Notes: a model not told the origin generated them from the sequence alone. A stretch of DNA of 49,790 nucleotides from Sporosarcina koreensis (GCF_001531445.1 NZ_LQYA01000245.1:22672-72461), one strand, 5' to 3'. Numbered from the stretch's first letter, positions 34,174 through 42,361 are shown. Numbers and translations: made by a program.

Positions 34174-34544
34174 GCTGCCACCTCAATCCCCATGACTACA
34201 TAGCCTTTCTTTTGTGCATAGTCCGTCATGTAAGTAATTACTGCACTGATTTCATTTCCGGTGTATTCGTCGTCCTTATATTCCCTGAGCAATAATCCGT
34301 CTCCGATCTTATAATCCCGATCGTTCTTACGAATTTCAAAACGCTTCGCCTTGCTAGCTACTGCCTTGAAATACTCCGGCATGATTTTCAGATTGTGGAC
34401 TCTTAGCGCATCGTCTATAGTGATCTGAATGTGCTTGAATTCCGCTTCTTCCGCTTCAAATTTCTTCATGCATGTGCGACCAAATCCTAAAGCGATGGAT
34501 TTCTCGTCTTTCAACGGTCGCCCGCATCGCTTGCATGCATCCAT
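34170..34544 (-). CDS. Zinc ribbon + DUF3850 (ASCH/PUA-like) protein
   Basis: The protein has 124 residues. The N-terminus (CKRCGRPLKDEKSIALGFGRTCMKKF) is a short Cys-type zinc element. From about residue 45 a DUF3850-like domain follows, with 'LKIMPEYFKAVASKAKRFEIRKNDRDYKIGDGLLLREY'. Such ASCH/PUA-like folds usually bind nucleic acid. It is in a tight run of overlapping small genes next to recU. Confidence 0.82.
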   Translation of the reverse strand: MDACKRCGRPLKDEKSIALGFGRTCMKKFEAEEAEFKHIQITIDDALRVHNLKIMPEYFKAVASKAKRFEIRKNDRDYKIGDGLLLREYKDDEYTGNEISAVITYMTDYAQKKGYVVMGIEVAA

Positions 34545-34700
34545 TCAGACCGCCCTCCCTATCGGTATTCCGTGTCTATTCGTCTGCGGCCGATCCTCAC
34601 GCCAGCCTTCTTTCCGCAATGCCGCAACTTCGTATTTGCTCAAATGTCCGTGAATGACCCGCCGCTCCCCGTCTATCGTCCGATATAGTGTCCTGAGCAT
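34545..34700 (-). CDS. Small basic hypothetical protein
   Basis: The protein has 51 residues, starting MLRTLYRTIDGERRVIHGH, with a short helix 'SKYEVAALRKEGWREDR'. It lies exactly between the dUTPase stop and the next ATG. The pattern resembles small nucleic-acid-associated phage proteins. No family recognised. Confidence 0.65.
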   Translation of the reverse strand: MLRTLYRTIDGERRVIHGHLSKYEVAALRKEGWREDRPQTNRHGIPIGRAV

Positions 34701-34709
34701 GGCTTGTCC

Positions 34710-35276
34710 TCAATAGCCTGTTGCTTGCCGTTCGTGGTTGATTTCGTTCTTGGCGTAGTAGGCATCCTCTACCTGCTTCCACGAGAAGCGGAACATTTCG
34801 CCAAGGCCCAAGAAACAACCTACCAGTACTTGATATTCTGTTTTTTTGTTGGCGACGAACGCCATGCCAGAAGCGCGGTACTTGACTTCGTTAAAATGAA
34901 CTGTCAATTCGTCGCCCTTGAAATTAACTGCTGTTTTTCTGATTGCTGGTTTAACATCCTCGCAACCTAATTCAATCCCAATCGACAAGATGAAATGCAA
35001 GCAGTCCACGTATTCCTCGAGGAGAGGGTTTGACTTGATGTACCTTGCTTCACCAGTTTTATCGAAATGAGCCACGTCTGGAATCCTTTTTGCCGTTCTC
35101 GGCTCCCTATCCTCACTCCAAAACTTAAACCCTCGCCATTCATTCGCCAGTTCACCAAGCTCCACTTGTAAGGCAAGAATCTTCATCGGCAGCAGGTCCT
35201 GCTCTATCAGCCCTTTATTTTCTAAAATCCGATCATCCAGTAGCCGTTGGATTTGAAATAGTCGTTCAAGATCCAT
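34710..35276 (-). CDS. dUTPase, dimeric type
   Basis: The protein has 188 residues, all helical. The metal-binding motif is 'LQVELGELANEWRGFKFW' (E-x2-E type), with a second acidic cluster 'LLEEYVDCLHFILSIG' (E-x2-D). This is the dimeric dUTPase/MazG-like fold. It hydrolyses dUTP to dUMP and keeps uracil out of phage DNA. Position with SSB and RecU fits nucleotide metabolism at replication. The call is secure. Confidence 0.9.
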   Translation of the reverse strand: MDLERLFQIQRLLDDRILENKGLIEQDLLPMKILALQVELGELANEWRGFKFWSEDREPRTAKRIPDVAHFDKTGEARYIKSNPLLEEYVDCLHFILSIGIELGCEDVKPAIRKTAVNFKGDELTVHFNEVKYRASGMAFVANKKTEYQVLVGCFLGLGEMFRFSWKQVEDAYYAKNEINHERQATGY

Positions 35277-35418
35277 ACCTCAACCTCCACTCATAATTTC
35301 GATTCGCACATTTAAGACAAAGTCTATGTCTTGCACAAAAACTACCCTTGCAATAAATCCCTTTAGTTTTGCATCTCTTGCATGTAATTTGAGCTAAATC
35401 AGAACGGCAAGTCATCAT
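35266..35418 (-). CDS. Zinc-finger microprotein overlapping ssb
   Basis: A 50-residue product ([10 protein letters not shown]...) overlaps the last 20 bases of ssb and the first 11 of the dUTPase gene. GAGGTG lies just upstream. It carries three cysteine pairs: CKRC (13-16), CKGSFC (23-28) and CLKC (34-37). The spacing suggests a zinc-binding ribbon or treble clef. The coupling to ssb suggests a role in replication, but nothing more can be said. Confidence 0.68.
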   Translation of the reverse strand: MMTCRSDLAQITCKRCKTKGIYCKGSFCARHRLCLKCANRNYEWRLRYGS

Positions 35419-35860
35419 CAGTCACCTCAACAGGTTGACTGTTAAACGGATCTTCCTGCGACGCTCCTAGTTGATTCTGTGGCGATTGACTATAAGCCGG
35501 TGTGTTTGTATCACTCGATGACTGACTACCTTGATTTGAGCCTCTAGGCTCTAAGAATTGCACGCTATCAGCCACAACCTCTGTCATGAATACTCGCTTG
35601 CCATCCTGACCGTCGAAGCTGCTCGTTTGGATGCGGCCTTCGATTCCGGCAAGACTTCCTTTGCGTAAAAAGTTCGCCGTGTTCTCCGCCTGTTTGCGCC
35701 ATGTAACGCAGTTGATGAAGTCTGCTTCACGTTCTCCTGATTGGGTAGTGAACGTTCTGTTGACTGCTAGAGTGAAGCGACAGACAGCCACACCACTCTG
35801 TGTATACTTAAGCTCCGGATCCTTAGTCAACCGGCCGACTAAAACGACACGGTTGATCAT
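35399..35860 (-). CDS. ssb: Single-stranded DNA-binding protein
   Basis: I start this at the ATG at 35860 ([17 protein letters not shown]), with GGAGG 7 bases upstream, giving 153 residues. It has an OB fold (1-110; '[30 protein letters not shown]'), then a Gln/Ser-rich linker and the acidic tip ...TDDDLPF that recruits partner proteins. It protects single strands during phage replication. The call is secure. Confidence 0.95.
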   Translation of the reverse strand: MINRVVLVGRLTKDPELKYTQSGVAVCRFTLAVNRTFTTQSGEREADFINCVTWRKQAENTANFLRKGSLAGIEGRIQTSSFDGQDGKRVFMTEVVADSVQFLEPRGSNQGSQSSSDTNTPAYSQSPQNQLGASQEDPFNSQPVEVTDDDLPF

Positions 35861-35997
35861 GGTTTCGCCTCCCATCTATCAACACAAATTTCTACGTAAT
35901 CAGCTGCAGCCTGATAAATTTCTTGTTCCGTGAACTTAGCCAAACGCTCGAGTATTTCTTGAGCCGCCTTCAAAGTTTGTAACTCTTCCCAAGTCAT
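35857..35997 (-). CDS. Small helical hypothetical protein
   Basis: The protein has 46 residues, starting [19 protein letters not shown], one long acidic helix. It overlaps its neighbours by 4 bases on each side, between the 55-residue gene and ssb. No family recognised. Reality is supported by the coupled ATGA overlaps. Confidence 0.6.
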   Translation of the reverse strand: MTWEELQTLKAAQEILERLAKFTEQEIYQAAADYVEICVDRWEAKP

Positions 35998-36161
35998 TGT
36001 GCCACTGCCTTTTTTGTTGCTAGCATCGTACGCAACGTGTGATAACTCCCTTGCTCCAACGGCTCACCTTTCAAATTTTCATAGATTCCAAGCTGATTGA
36101 GCTGGTCAATCAGGATCCTCTTCTCCGTCTCTCTTGACGGTGATACATACACAGCTTTCAT
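35994..36161 (-). CDS. Small hypothetical protein after the DnaD-like gene
   Basis: The protein has 55 residues (MKAVYVSPSRETEKRILIDQ...), with GAGGAGG upstream of the ATG. It has the outline 'LIDQL..LGIYE.LKG..L' seen in various small Bacillales phage proteins, with no secure family. It overlaps the DnaD-like stop and the next start by 4 bases each. Confidence 0.65.
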   Translation of the reverse strand: MKAVYVSPSRETEKRILIDQLNQLGIYENLKGEPLEQGSYHTLRTMLATKKAVAQ

Positions 36162-37078
36162 GCGTTTTGCCTCCTCATAGATTCAAGTTTCTGCTCCAAC
36201 TCTTTCCGTTTGGCTTCGATGTCCGGATTCGCTTTCGGTTCAGCCTCTTGCTGCTGGTTTTGCTGTTGGTTGAACCATTCTGGTATCCGTTCCACCTTCG
36301 CTCCAGTCCTGGCATAAGGTCTTGCCTGCTTACGTTGTCTATCCAATCCATTGCGCTCGTATGATTCTATCTGCTCCACAGTAGTCAATTTGTGATTGGA
36401 CCACTCTTTCAGCAGATATTCAACAAAGCCGAAGTTCTTTTTGTTGCGATCGGCAGCGATCTTGATTGCCAAGTAAATAATTTCAGGTTGTTGGTTGAAA
36501 TCATCGAACCACATTCCCAAGGACTCTCTTTGCATTGGTGAGAGCATGCATAAGTTCGCTTCGAAGGTCTGAACCACTTCTCCGTATCCTTGATCGAGTG
36601 CAAGCGTAGTAGAAGTAGTAGTACTAAGTTCTTTAAGTTCTTCAAGTGCTTTAAATTCTTTACATTCTTGTTTGTTCGTTTCTGATTCGTTTTCGATATG
36701 TTTCTGATTCGTTTCTGTTTCGTTTTCGTGTCGTTTTTCTTTTTCCGAATCATGATAAACCTCATACTTACCAATGGTTATGACCGTCTTTTTGGTGTCG
36801 CTTTTATAGACAATCATCTCGTCAGACTTTAGTAGCTCAAGAAATTTATCAACTTTTGAATTCGACCATTCCCAACGTCTTCCGAGTTCTCTTTTTGATG
36901 TTATGAAGCTGCCTTTTTCGATGGTGATCAACTCACCGTCAACGAGAGTTTTGTTGTCCTTGTGATTAGCCATCATAATCAAATCAAGCCAAGCTTCGTA
37001 CCTAGAGAACTGCCTTTTTTCCTGGTATATCCAATGGTCTTGAATTTTCCTATGAAGCTTCACCCAACCTTTTTGCAA
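36158..37078 (-). CDS. DnaD-like replication initiation protein
   Basis: The protein has 306 residues. An N-terminal winged-helix part (GWVKLHRKIQDHWIYQEKRQFSRYEAWLDLIMMANH) is typical of phage replisome organisers. A polar linker (about 120-165; encoded by repeats) leads to a DnaD-like domain (about 175-235; 'FEANLCMLSPMQRESLGMWFDDFNQQPEIIYLAIKIA'). The C-terminal region is Gln-rich and basic. It probably binds the origin and loads the host helicase. No helicase loader (DnaC/DnaI-like) follows, which is unusual. Confidence 0.85.
   Translation of the reverse strand: MQKGWVKLHRKIQDHWIYQEKRQFSRYEAWLDLIMMANHKDNKTLVDGELITIEKGSFITSKRELGRRWEWSNSKVDKFLELLKSDEMIVYKSDTKKTVITIGKYEVYHDSEKEKRHENETETNQKHIENESETNKQECKEFKALEELKELSTTTSTTLALDQGYGEVVQTFEANLCMLSPMQRESLGMWFDDFNQQPEIIYLAIKIAADRNKKNFGFVEYLLKEWSNHKLTTVEQIESYERNGLDRQRKQARPYARTGAKVERIPEWFNQQQNQQQEAEPKANPDIEAKRKELEQKLESMRRQNA
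36678..36725. repeat. Phased iterons inside the replication gene, origin candidate
   Basis: GTTTCTGATTCGTTT lies at 36678-36692 and 36700-36714, and GTTTCTGTTTCGTTT at 36711-36725. Offsets are 22 and 11 bases, so all copies face the same side of the helix. An AT-rich run follows at 36615-36670. Origins inside the initiator gene are known in lambda and related phages. Confidence 0.5.
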
Positions 37079-37092
37079 CTTAATCCCCCTCT

Positions 37093-37794
37093 CTAAGGCA
37101 CGTACACCAACTTTCCCGTTGCTGCCTGCACCGCTTGTTTAAACTCTTTTTCGTCGCTGTTACTGTCGCTTAGGTGCAGCAGATGGATCTCCTGCACCTT
37201 TGATAGATCATTAGCTTTCAAAAACTCAATAACGTTCTCCAAGCTGAAATGCGATTGCATAACCCGCTTTTTCAAACCTGCATGAATACGTCCGTTGTTT
37301 ACGTTTTCAGTAAGAATCTTATAGCTGTAGTTACACTCAATCATTAAGTGAGTAAGGTCGTTGAATTTATATCTGCAGTAATAGGTGTCCGTTAGGAAAA
37401 GCAACTTACTACCGTTCGTGCTTGCCAACAAGAAGCCGAATGGCTCCGCTGTATCGTGTTCCGTATCGAACGGTAGAATAGTCCACGTCCCTAACTTGAA
37501 CTGCTTCTTGTTTTCAACTGCTCGTATACGGTGATGATCAATACCGACAGCCGATTTCGTGCCGGGAGACATGTAAATGTCCAGTCCCCTGTCCGCAACC
37601 TCTCTGACAGCTTTGCAATGGTCCTTATGCTCGTGGGTGACTAATACTCCAGCTATATCGCTCGTGCGGAAATTAAGCGCCCTCTGAATGTTCTTGAATG
37701 ATATGCCGCACTCCAACAGGAGGGGGGTGCTGCCGTCTGATATCCAGTAGCAATTCCCCGTACTCCCTGTTGCAAGTGTTTTGATCTCAATCAT
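37093..37794 (-). CDS. MBL-fold metallohydrolase
   Basis: The protein has 233 residues. It has the metal-binding signature THEHKDH (H-x-H-x-D-H) near residue 53, then further His/Asp ligands ('PFDTEHD', 'FLTDTYYC', 'HLSDSN'). It resembles YycJ/WalJ-like and phage MBL-fold nucleases. It directly follows recT (one-base overlap). In phages lacking a RecE/YqaJ exonuclease such a protein may do the 5' resection. That role is inference. Confidence 0.87.
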   Translation of the reverse strand: MIEIKTLATGSTGNCYWISDGSTPLLLECGISFKNIQRALNFRTSDIAGVLVTHEHKDHCKAVREVADRGLDIYMSPGTKSAVGIDHHRIRAVENKKQFKLGTWTILPFDTEHDTAEPFGFLLASTNGSKLLFLTDTYYCRYKFNDLTHLMIECNYSYKILTENVNNGRIHAGLKKRVMQSHFSLENVIEFLKANDLSKVQEIHLLHLSDSNSDEKEFKQAVQAATGKLVYVP

Positions 37795-38963
37795 TAGAAG
37801 CCTGGTCCTTCACTGAATAAGTTAGCTTGTCCGCCTTGGTGAGCCGAAGACGCTCCTACGGGTTCAGTGACTGGCTCTTGCATAATTTCTCCTGTTTCCT
37901 CATCGACACTAGTAGGTTCGTTGCTCTCGCTGAATTCAGCATCGATGTATTCAGGAGTAGAAATAGGCTTATCATCCTGTTCAATATCAAGCAGTTCTTG
38001 ATTAGCGTTCTCACGAATTTCGCCCATATGTCGTGCAAAGGATTCGTCTTCAGCTTGCTCATAAGTCATTTCTACAAAGGCATTTCCAAAGTCTTTCGGA
38101 ATCTTTTTGACGATATTGTTTCGCATTTTACGGATAATCATGGATTCTCGGCTCTGCGGATCTTTCCATGCTGGGCTGATGTACTGTTGCAGATCTTCAT
38201 CATCCAAAGCTTTCAAGCCTAGTTCCTGTACTTTTTTAAGGATTTCACGCTTCTTAGCATCGATCTGCTTCTTTTGGTCAGCTGAGGCATTGTATCGGTC
38301 TTTCGCAATTCCGAACGTCTCGTTCATCAAGTTGTTATTAATGTGAGCAATCAAGTTTTTGGCAACATCTTCTCGCTCAGCAATGTGATAATCGACTTGA
38401 CCGCTGGATTTGGTGATCGGATAAACAACCCTAACAACTTCTCCTCGTCCAGTCGGCTCCCATTCCGGTGGAGCCATTTCTAAACCTTTGAATCTCGGAT
38501 AGGTGAATTTATCTTCCGATCGCACTAACCAGTACTGATGCACCTCTTTCACACCACGCCCGAAGTTGGAGAGAATGGCATCGTTGCCATCCCCTTCAAT
38601 CCCCATTTCAACTTGTTTAATCCAAACATCTTTATTGTCGATTTTCTTTTTCAGGTTTCTAATAGAGAAAAACACTTCTCTTGGATTAGCCGCAGCATTC
38701 AACTTCAGTGAAGCGATTGTCAGTAAGTTGGCTGTCACGTTGCTTTTATCTAATTTTTCATCGTTCCAACCGATATTTTTCGAATCAAGTACAGCGTTGA
38801 TACTTGAGATGGCGTTCATGACACACTGTTTGGCGTAACTGTCCATTTGCAGACCATTGCCTGTCAGTTGCTCTTCAATCATCGGAAAGAATGTGTTGCT
38901 GATCTTGGTCAATCCTGTTGAATAAGTCTGTTTTTGTTCGGTCACTTGGTTTTGGTTAGTCAT
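37794..38963 (-). CDS. recT: RecT-family single-strand annealing protein
   Basis: The protein has 389 residues. The core (about 10-260) has the RecT pattern 'DSYAKQCVMNAISSINAVLDSKNIGWNDE', 'LLTIASLKLNAAANPREVFFSIR' and 'DGNDAILSNFGRGVKEVHQYW'. The C-terminal 100 residues are acidic and end ANLFSEGPGF, resembling an SSB-type interaction tail. It anneals complementary strands in phage recombination. Partners nearby are the Rad50-like ATPase and the MBL protein. Confidence 0.87.
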   Translation of the reverse strand: MTNQNQVTEQKQTYSTGLTKISNTFFPMIEEQLTGNGLQMDSYAKQCVMNAISSINAVLDSKNIGWNDEKLDKSNVTANLLTIASLKLNAAANPREVFFSIRNLKKKIDNKDVWIKQVEMGIEGDGNDAILSNFGRGVKEVHQYWLVRSEDKFTYPRFKGLEMAPPEWEPTGRGEVVRVVYPITKSSGQVDYHIAEREDVAKNLIAHINNNLMNETFGIAKDRYNASADQKKQIDAKKREILKKVQELGLKALDDEDLQQYISPAWKDPQSRESMIIRKMRNNIVKKIPKDFGNAFVEMTYEQAEDESFARHMGEIRENANQELLDIEQDDKPISTPEYIDAEFSESNEPTSVDEETGEIMQEPVTEPVGASSAHQGGQANLFSEGPGF

Positions 38964-39195
38964 TCAAAATCCTCCTCGGTCGCTCGATTAATTTGATATC
39001 GAGTAATTGATCGATTGCGTTTCTAAGGTCCATAGCTTCAGAAATCGTAAGTTTAAAATTCGGAGTATCCTCATGGAAAGGGAATGCCATATCCACATGA
39101 GATGAATCCTTGTCAAAAATACGTAACACTATGCAGTCTGACTTTTCGTTTGCCGGATACGATCTGTTATAAATCGGAATCACTTTAACAGGCAT
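38956..39195 (-). CDS. Hypothetical early protein
   Basis: The protein has 79 residues (MPVKVIPIYNRSYPANEK...), beta-rich, ending in a basic stretch. It overlaps recT by 8 bases. No family recognised. It lies inside the recombination block and may be an accessory factor. Confidence 0.65.
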   Translation of the reverse strand: MPVKVIPIYNRSYPANEKSDCIVLRIFDKDSSHVDMAFPFHEDTPNFKLTISEAMDLRNAIDQLLDIKLIERPRRILND

Positions 39196-39378
39196 TTAGA
39201 TAGCCTCCTCATTGATATATTTGACTACTTGTTCTCCGGCACGGTCCGTTAAAACGCTCGCTGTGATTCCTGCCCCGTTGTATTCCTTACAAAAGTCCGC
39301 GAAGGCTTTACCTAAACCTGTTTGAATTTGTTCATCGGACGCATTCGAGACTTCTAATATCATTATTGTTTTTGTCAT
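39196..39378 (-). CDS. Hypothetical early protein
   Basis: The protein has 60 residues (MTKTIMILEVSNASDEQIQ...), an alpha/beta pattern of ferredoxin-like length. It fits exactly between two stops and starts. No family recognised. Confidence 0.62.
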   Translation of the reverse strand: MTKTIMILEVSNASDEQIQTGLGKAFADFCKEYNGAGITASVLTDRAGEQVVKYINEEAI

Positions 39379-41451
39379 TTAGGCAACCTCACTTTCTTTG
39401 CCTGACTGCGATTCAACCCGCAATTGACCATACTTATTTTTCCACTCTGCTTCCGCTTGCTCGTAACTTCCGTGGATGGACACAAGTGCTTCTACTATTT
39501 CTTTAGGGAATTTCCCGAAGCTTTGCGGAACGATTAGACTAATGACTTGGGTATCCATTTCTATCAATTGAGTAACAGCTTCAGCGTTGTCCACAAAGAT
39601 CGGCACTCTGAATCCGTAATGCTCCGAGAGCGTTTGAATGATGTCTAAGCCGACATTGATTTTCGCGGCATTGTTTAGTCCGGAGCCGTACGGAACACCG
39701 TTATACGTGGTCTCGCACACGTCAACCAATGTCCCATCTACCTGCTTATGCGTCAGTTTAAAGCGCGCGACTTTAAATTTGCTATTGATTTTCTCGTCCA
39801 ACATTTCTACTTTGATTCGTGTAAACTCCTCGATGAGGAAAAGTTCTTTTTCAACTTCTTCAAAGTCTTTCGCAAGCTGTTCTTGTTGCGCTTCCAGTTC
39901 TGCAATCCGTTTAAGGGAAGCAACAAAATGATTATGCTGTGCAACCTGCTGATTGAGTTCGTTGCGCTTGGCACGCAGAGTGGCGATTGCACTTTCAATG
40001 CCCGCAACAGCAGTTTCAGCGTCTTCTTGTAACGATTTTATGACCTCTTTCAACTTTTCCTGTTCCTGTAATTTGGATTGATATTTAGCGTCTTGTCTGG
40101 CGTCTTTCACTGCCGCTCTGAGTGATTCCAATTCTTCCTCGAGTCTGAATATGACGTTATCCTTTTGTTCAATCGAGGCCTGTGTAGCCTTAACTGTCGC
40201 TGATAACTTTTCATTCTGCTCAAGTAGTTCCGTTTTCTTTTTATCACCTGCTTTTCCCGACGCCTGTATTTCTTCCAACCTTTGAGCTTTTTTTAAATTA
40301 AAAGCAACAAGCGCTTTTTCTTTCGCGGCTTCTACTTGATCCGAAGGTAATTCTTGTTCACAAGTCGGGCAGACACATTCAACTTCATGAGTAAATTCAG
40401 TTGCCACAAGCACGTTGTATTCTTCGCGGAGTGGGACAAGTCTTTTTTCAGTAGTCTCATATTCTTCTTTGTTTCGTTTTATTTGATGCTCCGCATCCTC
40501 TTTCTTTCGTGTGATAATCGAAATATTCGACTGCTCTTCATGAATCTTCGTCATGACTTTATTCGCCTTTTCAACCGACTCTGATTCCAGTTCTCGTTTA
40601 ATGGATTCAAGATCCAGCACGACCTGTTGAAGTTCTTGTTGCTTTCCGACAATCGCTGTGCCGTTCTGGATACTGTTAATCTGTGTAACATGTTCGTCAA
40701 TTTCTTTTTCAAGTACCGTTATTTTCCCCTCTATAGAAGCAACATCATTTTTTTCTTCTGGGAGCATATTTTTAATTTCGCTGATGCGTGTGGGGATGTT
40801 TTTGATTTCTTCGTTGATTTTCTTCTTCTTGGCAGCAATGATTTTCTTCCGATCTTCGATTTTCTTGCCGTTTAATATGCCAGTTAACTCTTGGAGAGTT
40901 TCATTAGCGTTGATGACTTCTTCATCCGTCAGGTCGCCGGTGATTTTCAAAAGGATTTCACGGCGTTTTTCCCATTTGAACTGTTCGTTAAAATAAGTAG
41001 GTGATGTTAAAAGCTTAAAAACCTCTTCATCGATCAGTGTCTCGATTGCTTTTTTGTATTGAGATTCAGGTGTCGGCACATCATCGATAAAGTAGTCATT
41101 TTTATGACCCTTGAACGTTTTTTCAAGTGCGTTTCTCTTTTGCGTCCAGTCCTCATAGTGAACCTTTTTGAGACTTAGAGGTTGGCCATCTACTAAGAAT
41201 GAAGCTTCGACTTCATGCTCTAGGTTGTTCATTTCTTGACCATCTGGCGTAAGTGTTTTGAGAGAGAACTTTGTTTTGTTCTGACTGTCCTTGTTAAAGA
41301 GAAGCCACAAAAACGCATCATACAGTGTAGTCTTGCCTGTTGCGTTATCACCGAATACCTGGACATCGTGGCCGTTAGCATTCAATTCGAATTCCTTGAC
41401 ACCCTTGAAGTTACGCAGTTTTAGATTGATTAGTTTAATATCTTTCATCAT
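39379..41451 (-). CDS. Rad50/SbcC-like SMC-family ATPase
   Basis: I start this at the ATG at 41451 (MMKDIKLINLKLRNFKGV), with AGGAGG upstream. The frame upstream overlaps another gene. It has 690 residues. Walker A 'GDNATGKTTLYDAF' is near residue 36. Two long coiled coils (about 195-380 and 400-540) flank a zinc hook CVCPTC (near 378-383). The C-terminal ATPase part (about 590-665) has 'GSGLNNAAKINVGLDIIQTL' and 'PIFVDNAEAV'. There is no SbcD/Mre11 nuclease gene beside it. It probably acts with recT and the MBL-fold protein in recombination. Confidence 0.87.
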   Translation of the reverse strand: MMKDIKLINLKLRNFKGVKEFELNANGHDVQVFGDNATGKTTLYDAFLWLLFNKDSQNKTKFSLKTLTPDGQEMNNLEHEVEASFLVDGQPLSLKKVHYEDWTQKRNALEKTFKGHKNDYFIDDVPTPESQYKKAIETLIDEEVFKLLTSPTYFNEQFKWEKRREILLKITGDLTDEEVINANETLQELTGILNGKKIEDRKKIIAAKKKKINEEIKNIPTRISEIKNMLPEEKNDVASIEGKITVLEKEIDEHVTQINSIQNGTAIVGKQQELQQVVLDLESIKRELESESVEKANKVMTKIHEEQSNISIITRKKEDAEHQIKRNKEEYETTEKRLVPLREEYNVLVATEFTHEVECVCPTCEQELPSDQVEAAKEKALVAFNLKKAQRLEEIQASGKAGDKKKTELLEQNEKLSATVKATQASIEQKDNVIFRLEEELESLRAAVKDARQDAKYQSKLQEQEKLKEVIKSLQEDAETAVAGIESAIATLRAKRNELNQQVAQHNHFVASLKRIAELEAQQEQLAKDFEEVEKELFLIEEFTRIKVEMLDEKINSKFKVARFKLTHKQVDGTLVDVCETTYNGVPYGSGLNNAAKINVGLDIIQTLSEHYGFRVPIFVDNAEAVTQLIEMDTQVISLIVPQSFGKFPKEIVEALVSIHGSYEQAEAEWKNKYGQLRVESQSGKESEVA

Positions 41452-41672
41452 GCTTCCTCCTGACAATAGATAGTTTCCAATGGTTGATTGTTTTTGAAAA
41501 AACCTTCTTCTTTGAAACCATTCCATTCTTTTTCGGTGTATTGAAAAGCCCAGTCCCAGCCAAAATGTCTTACCATCACTTCTCTAGCTGCATCTGGTGA
41601 ACTTGCAACGATTACTTGGTGACGATTTGCCAAACTGCGAGATTGTCCAAATGTGAAATAATGTTTTTCCAA
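41448..41672 (-). CDS. Small hypothetical early protein
   Basis: The protein has 74 residues (MEKHYFTFGQSRSLANRHQV...), with 'VIVASSPDAAREVMVRHFGWDWAFQY', a pattern common in small phage early proteins. AAGGAGGGTGCAGG precedes the ATG. It overlaps the Rad50-like start by 4 bases. Confidence 0.7.
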   Translation of the reverse strand: MEKHYFTFGQSRSLANRHQVIVASSPDAAREVMVRHFGWDWAFQYTEKEWNGFKEEGFFKNNQPLETIYCQEEA

Positions 41673-41684
41673 CCTGCACCCTCC

Positions 41685-41777
41685 TTGTTTTTTAAGGGGT
41701 TCTGCGCTAAAATGTTCGTAAGTGAATGAAACAGAACCCCGAATCCGCTGCTACCAACAGCGGGTTTATTTTGTTTT
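41685..41777 (+). ncRNA. Short plus-strand promoter-terminator unit B
   Basis: TTGTTT (41685-41690), 17-base spacer, TAAAAT (41708-41713). About 30 bases later comes CCGCTG-CTACCAA-CAGCGG (41745-41763) and GTTTATTTTGTTTT. The RNA would be about 55 nt, antisense to the early operon leader and the end of the 63-residue gene. An outer 9-bp pair GGGGTTCTG/CAGAACCCC (41696-41704, 41732-41740) spans promoter and transcript. Confidence 0.6.
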
Positions 41778-41957
41778 CTGCACCATTTCTATTGCTTCCC
41801 AAATCGTATCCACTTTCATGTGTTGGATTTGATAAGCTTGCCGGGACTCGACCATTGCCTCTAATGATTCTGATTGCGCGATTCCGTGCGCTAAATCGTT
41901 CAGCTCGATTACTTCCGCATCATGCCAATCAGAAAGCTTTTTAATAACCTCTTCCAT
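41766..41957 (-). CDS. Small hypothetical early protein
   Basis: The protein has 63 residues (MEEVIKKLSDWHDAEVIELN...), acidic and helical. It abuts the next gene's stop exactly. Its 3' end is overlapped by unit B on the other strand. No family recognised. Confidence 0.65.
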   Translation of the reverse strand: MEEVIKKLSDWHDAEVIELNDLAHGIAQSESLEAMVESRQAYQIQHMKVDTIWEAIEMVQKTK

Positions 41958-42140
41958 TCAAACGACCTCCTTGTAATAAATGTGTTTCGCGACTTTTTGC
42001 ACCGAATGGATTTCTTGTTGGCCCCAAGTCTCGATGAATTTTGTAACTGCCTCTAACACATCATCGTTTTGCGTTTTAATGATGTAAGGATCTGCTTCTC
42101 GATCTGGGCGGAATATCCATTCGTACTCAACTGCACTCAT
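41958..42140 (-). CDS. Small hypothetical early protein
   Basis: The protein has 60 residues (MSAVEYEWIFRPDREADPYI...), an alpha/beta pattern. Its ATG overlaps the stop of a 34-residue membrane peptide gene by 3 bases, with AAGGAGGAAG upstream. No family recognised. Confidence 0.65.
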   Translation of the reverse strand: MSAVEYEWIFRPDREADPYIIKTQNDDVLEAVTKFIETWGQQEIHSVQKVAKHIYYKEVV

Positions 42141-42241
42141 TCCGGCTTCCTCCTTCCCATCCGTTCTACGAGCAGATAAACCATGACGACGTAAGGTAGA
42201 ACGATGATAATGATGTCAATCTTCTCTTTTAGCGTCAGCAC
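42137..42241 (-). CDS. 34-residue single-pass membrane peptide
   Basis: GTG start with GAAAGGGTG upstream. The peptide begins VLTLKEKIDIIIIVLPYVVM and continues to a basic tail (ERMGRRKPE). One membrane helix spans about residues 9-25. It follows a strongly structured noncoding stretch and an antisense unit, a setting like type I toxins, but it lacks their usual sequence signature. Role unknown. Confidence 0.55.
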   Translation of the reverse strand: MLTLKEKIDIIIIVLPYVVMVYLLVERMGRRKPE

Positions 42242-42271
42242 GCTATCACCCTTTCCGATGGTTGAATCCCA

Positions 42272-42338
42272 TCAAGAAGCCCATGAGTTTGCCGTGGGGT
42301 AGATGATTGGAGGAAGACTCCGTTCATGGACTTCTTGA
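42272..42338. repeat. Long imperfect hairpin upstream of the membrane peptide
   Basis: TCAAGAAGCCCATGA (42272-42286) pairs with TCATGGACTTCTTGA (42324-42338), 14 of 15. The loop contains the small hairpin GGAG-GAAGA-CTCC. It is followed at once by TGACAGGAGC-CAAA-GCTCCGTCA. The stretch is noncoding on both strands and looks like structured RNA. Confidence 0.6.
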
Positions 42339-42361
42339 CAGGAGCCAAAGCTCCGTCATTG

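Noticed and set aside
34597..34818. 73-codon minus-strand frame
   Set aside because: It overlaps the dUTPase and a coupled 51-residue gene in another frame. Those have proper start sites, and this one does not.
42137..42241. Naming the 34-residue peptide a holin-like type I toxin
   Set aside because: It has one membrane helix and an RNA-rich setting, but not the usual start pattern of that toxin family, so only a neutral description is given.
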